A stretch of DNA of 64,000 nt from Brumimicrobium oceani. GTDB taxonomy: Bacteria > Bacteroidota > Bacteroidia > Flavobacteriales_D > Crocinitomicaceae. Shown here piece by piece: positions 60,934-64,000 of this stretch. The notes under the pieces are model-generated. The model made no database searches, was not told the origin of the DNA, and worked only from the letters and a program-made list of their open reading frames with translations. Where the stretch lies: contig NZ_QFRJ01000009.1 of the NCBI RefSeq assembly GCF_003143775.1, forward strand, positions 97,819 through 161,818, written 5' to 3'. Position numbers and translations under genes: made by a program. Each line of letters starts with the position of its first letter. Position 1 is the first letter of the stretch.

Positions 60934-61095
60934 AGTGTACTTTTTAATCGTAATCTGCTTTAAATCAGAATTAAAATTACGGTAAAAAAATGAGAAATCA
61001 ATACAGATAGAAAGTTTTTCAATAGGAATACCCTTTTAAGTCGAGAATGTAAAAGCCAATTTTCTTCCCTACGAGATTTAAAATTAATGCTTGTT

Positions 61096-61243
61096 GGGAA
61101 CTTTACCCATTATTTAATATTCTACAATAAAAAGTACTCTCTTTAACTTGGCCAGATCCTTCCAGAGTTGAAAATTAAGATTTTTAACTCTGGTTAGGAT
61201 GACAGTTGTAGGCGCTGGGAGGCAAGTGAGAGGGGAAAAGCAT
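61096..61243. repeat. Dispersed 148-bp palindromic repeat, copy C
   Basis: 148 bp, the same length as 3442-3589 and very similar throughout. The inner hairpin CCAGAGTTGAAAAT/ATTTTTAACTCTGG keeps pairing where copy A differs, including one compensating change. Confidence 0.75.
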
Positions 61244-61261
61244 ATCAAAAAAAGATATTAC

Positions 61262-61294
61262 AAAAAAAGAGACCTATTGCTAGATCTCTTTTTT
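61262..61294 (-). terminator. Terminator of the GEVED/fibronectin-like gene
   Basis: AAAAAAGAGA and TCTCTTTTTT form a stem with an ~11-nt loop, 46 nt past the stop of the minus-strand gene. Confidence 0.7.
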
Positions 61295-61339
61295 GATTTA
61301 ATTGGGTTGAGATAAATTCACAATCTCTAAACTTTTATT

Positions 61340-63782
61340 CTATTGTTTTACAATTTTGAAAGTAGAAACAGCATCTGCCACTTTCGCTTTTACGAAATAT
61401 GTTCCATTTGATAATGTTGACATATCAATAGCTAGTGCTGCGTTGTTGGCTTTAACTTCCATAACTACTTTTCCTGTTAGGTTATAAACGACAACTGATT
61501 CAATATTACTTACTGCAATGATGTTGAGCACTGAACTCACTGGATTTGGAGCGTAGCTTACATTTACCAACTCGTTTTCAGAAAGCCCAACAGTAGATGT
61601 AGTGAAGTTTGCAGCATTACTGATTGTTGTTCCTGCTTGGTCACAATCTGCAATGACATAAACATCATAAGAAACTCCGGCTGTTAACCCTGTGATTGAA
61701 ACTGTTGTCACTCCTGTCGCAACTATTTCTGTTATCAAAGGTGTTGCAGTCATTGGGTCTTCACCCGCTAAATAAACCTCAACTTCGTAACCCGCTGTTG
61801 CAAACGCCGTTTGCTGCCACCGTGAAAGTTTGAGTTGTATCGATCGCCGTACTATTATTTATACTTTGGAAATCAGCCAATTGATTTATCATTGCTGCAG
61901 CATTAGTATTTGTTCCGAAAGCTACTTTCATTTTTTCAGTGTTAGTTCCAGTGCTTCCATAAGTGTAAGAAATCTCATAATCTACACCAGCCTGTAATTC
62001 AACTCCTTGTGTATAAAACCAAGTATTTGCGTCATTGAATGCATTAGAAGCATAATTTAATACATTCCCAGTAAATCCATTATTTGAATAAGCCAACGTT
62101 TTCCAGTCATTTCCTGTTCCAACATTATCATTTGTTGTACAATAAGGCAATCCAGGCAAAGTAACGGACTCAAAACCTTCGAAATAAGGCACTGTTGTCG
62201 TTGTACAATTTGTTTCAAACAGTTTTGGTCCTGTCATAGAACTTTCATCCATTGGAGAACAAACCGCAGTAACATAATATTCATATTGTGTATTTGGGTT
62301 TAAGCCAGTAATTGTAGTTTGAGGAGTTCCTGTAACATTTACTGAAGTTCCTGAAACTGTTGGATCAAAACCAGCAGCACCATAAACTACGTCCCGTTCT
62401 GTTTCTGTTCCACCTGCTGTCCAAGAAAGATCTGCATCACTTGTAGAAATATTGGCAACACTTAAAAGCGAAGGAGCCAAACAAGTTGGAGATACATAAA
62501 CATTAATATCATCCAAGTACAAGAAGTGCTGATTTGCCAGTGAACCCGCTTGAAAACCGAAATAATAAACATCTGTTGTTGGAACTGTAAAGTTCACCAC
62601 ACCCGTAGCTGCTTGTCCGCCTGTAATTCCTGCATGTTGATTAATGTATCCGGTCATGCTTCCTGACGCAGGAGTTGTTCCATAAGCGATACTTAATTGT
62701 TCTGAATAAGTAGCACTGTTATTTCCGTATTTATATGAAATTGTATAATTCGTACCCGCAGTTAACTGAATACCTTGCGTGTAGAACCATGCATTTGCGT
62801 TGAAATTAGCATTGTAACTATATCTTAGCACATTACTAACAAATCCATTTGACGCAACAAAGGCTGTTGCCCAATCATTCCCCGACCCAGCATTTTCGAT
62901 ATACGTACAGAAATCAATTGCTGGTGTATTCAGATTCTCAAAGTCCATTGTGTAAGGAACAGTTGTTGAGCCGCATAAAGTCCTGATTGAACTTGGCCCG
63001 ACTTTAACACTCAAATCATTGATTCCACAAACTGCAAGAACATAAAAATCATATTGAGTGTCTTCCGTTAATCCCGAAATAGTTGTTGATGGCGTACCAT
63101 TTACTGTCGTTGTTACTCCTGCTGTGTTGGGATCGAAACCAGCGGCACCATAAATTACTTGCCATTCTGTTTCCGTAGCCCCCGCTGTCCAAGCTAAATC
63201 TACAGTTGTTGTGGTAACATTGGAAGACAATAATGCAGATGGTGGAAGACATGAAACGGTATTGCTTATAGTTAATGTATAGTCTTCTGCTTCTCCTGTT
63301 CCTGTAGTACCACACGGATTCAAATTGTTAGAAAAGAATTCAATATGATCAATTACGATACGCATTCTGTAATTCCCAATAGCCGTTCCTGCAGGAACAT
63401 TAACTGTGCCTGAACCATTTGAATAATATCCATTGGCAGGACTGATTACCTTTTCAGTACCGTCAAATATAAAATCATTATTCCAGTCAATCCAAACGCC
63501 ATAATTATAATCAAAATATCCACTTGGACCCGGATCAAAAACGGCAGTGATGTCAAAATTTCCACCAGGAAAAGATTCAACCGTCATCGTGGTGTAATCT
63601 CCATATCCATTTGGTGACATTGTAGTTCCAAGGTTAGAGATATTTGTTATCGCATTCTGAGTTGAAAAATCAGAAATAAAATGTGTTGTACTCGTAGATG
63701 AGAAAGTACAATAAGTTTGGCTGTTCGCTGAGAATACCCCTAACAGCATCGCTACAAATAAAGAAAAAGTAAATTGTTTCAT
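61340..63782 (-). pseudogene. T9SS-secreted GEVED/fibronectin type III protein, split by a frameshift
   Basis: Two frames together look like one gene. From the ATG at 63782 (signal peptide MKQFTFSLFVAMLLGVFSAN) a 667-residue part holds a GEVED domain (WIDWNNDFIFDGTEKV, GEAEDYTLTI), then fibronectin type III and choice-of-anchor J domains twice each. It stops at 61779. The rest, 61753 to 61340 and open further upstream, has the end of another fibronectin domain (AGYEVEVYLAGEDPMTATP) and a T9SS type A tail. The first frame breaks off after TFTVAANGV, where homologues go on with YYFGF, so about 60-80 residues seem lost besides the shift. A real deletion, or a collapsed repeat in assembly, is possible. 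It has its own terminator at 61262-61294. Confidence 0.75.
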
Positions 63783-63889
63783 AAAACTGTGTGTTATTAA
63801 AAATAATAGGGTTACCCCTTTAAATCTCAAAAAGCATTTTCGTTAATTCTATTGGATTTTTAACTAAAACGCTTTGATAATAAATGGAT

Positions 63890-63955
63890 AAGAAGAGATC
63901 CTTCCCTCAGAAAAATAAAAATTTTTCCAAGGTTCAGGATGACAGTTTCATAGGG
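63890..63955. repeat. Fragment of the dispersed repeat family near the window end
   Basis: GAGATCCTTCC followed after a short gap by CAAGGTTCAGGATGACAGTT, as in other copies. The remaining sequence to 64000 shows no gene. Confidence 0.5.
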
Positions 63956-64000
63956 TGTTCAATCAAAAATCAGGGTTTGGAAGTGATGGCGCGTTGCGCC

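Overview
This window reads as chromosomal DNA of a low-GC member of the Bacteroidota, most likely Flavobacteriales. The order-level call is inference. It rests on many secreted proteins with C-terminal type IX secretion (T9SS) sorting domains, SusC/RagA-style TonB receptors with a carboxypeptidase-regulatory domain paired with DUF4249 or PCMD-type lipoproteins, Bacteroidota -7 boxes (TAnnTTTG) before several genes, and weak Shine-Dalgarno signals. No rRNA, tRNA, CRISPR array, prophage or integrative element was recognised. The only intact mobile element is one IS1595-family insertion sequence.

Layout. 1-5 kb: the end of a nitrilase-type gene, an MscS channel, a serine hydrolase, a PhnA protein and a pair of related small membrane proteins. 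5-10 kb: a dipeptidyl-peptidase III-like lipoprotein, folD and an FAD oxidoreductase. 10-14 kb: an uncharacterised overlapping gene pair with a HEPN-like second protein, then a MATE exporter, a CDF metal exporter and a Fur/Zur-type regulator. 14-21 kb: a TonB receptor/DUF4249 pair and an accessory patch with a frameshifted thiol-disulfide lipoprotein, an unknown aromatic-rich lipoprotein and the IS. 21-25 kb: a DEAD-box helicase and typA. 25-31 kb: a gene-poor stretch with decayed repeats and a YhcG/DUF1016 remnant, plus a deaminase with a signal peptide, an MFS permease, an outer-membrane barrel and a YdjM-type membrane hydrolase. 31-38 kb: a PCMD-like lipoprotein/TonB pair, DUF4168, 3-hydroxyanthranilate dioxygenase and a polytopic membrane protein. 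38-43 kb: a PorG-like barrel, NAD kinase, CBS protein, pdxJ and an esterase. 43-54 kb: a PorE-like OmpA protein, an rluD/T9SS cargo/PASTA operon, an SGNH-PKD cargo and an M36 protease. 54-58 kb: a copper module (AraC with a metal-binding N-terminus, CopA ATPase, small HMA protein). 58-64 kb: tandem T9SS adhesin-like genes, two sharing a nearly identical 5' half and one broken by a frameshift.

How the genes work together. Two putative T9SS parts (PorG-like and PorE-like) sit in the same window as about seven T9SS cargo genes. The CDF pump lies directly downstream of a Fur-family gene, which suggests zinc-responsive export. The AraC/CopA/HMA genes look like a self-contained copper-efflux unit. 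The TonB receptor/lipoprotein pairs are probable nutrient-uptake units with unknown ligands.

The intergenic DNA is unusually rich in structure: a mosaic 148-bp palindromic repeat family, a 308-bp tandem duplication, a 177-bp duplication, a nested cruciform-forming element and degenerate GCAAAG/CGCAGA tracts. No system is claimed as proven novel. The strongest candidates are the overlapping gene pair at 10.0-10.9 kb, the paired membrane paralogues at 3.6-4.5 kb, the AraC-metal-domain copper regulator, and the tandem adhesin genes with conserved ends and a variable middle.
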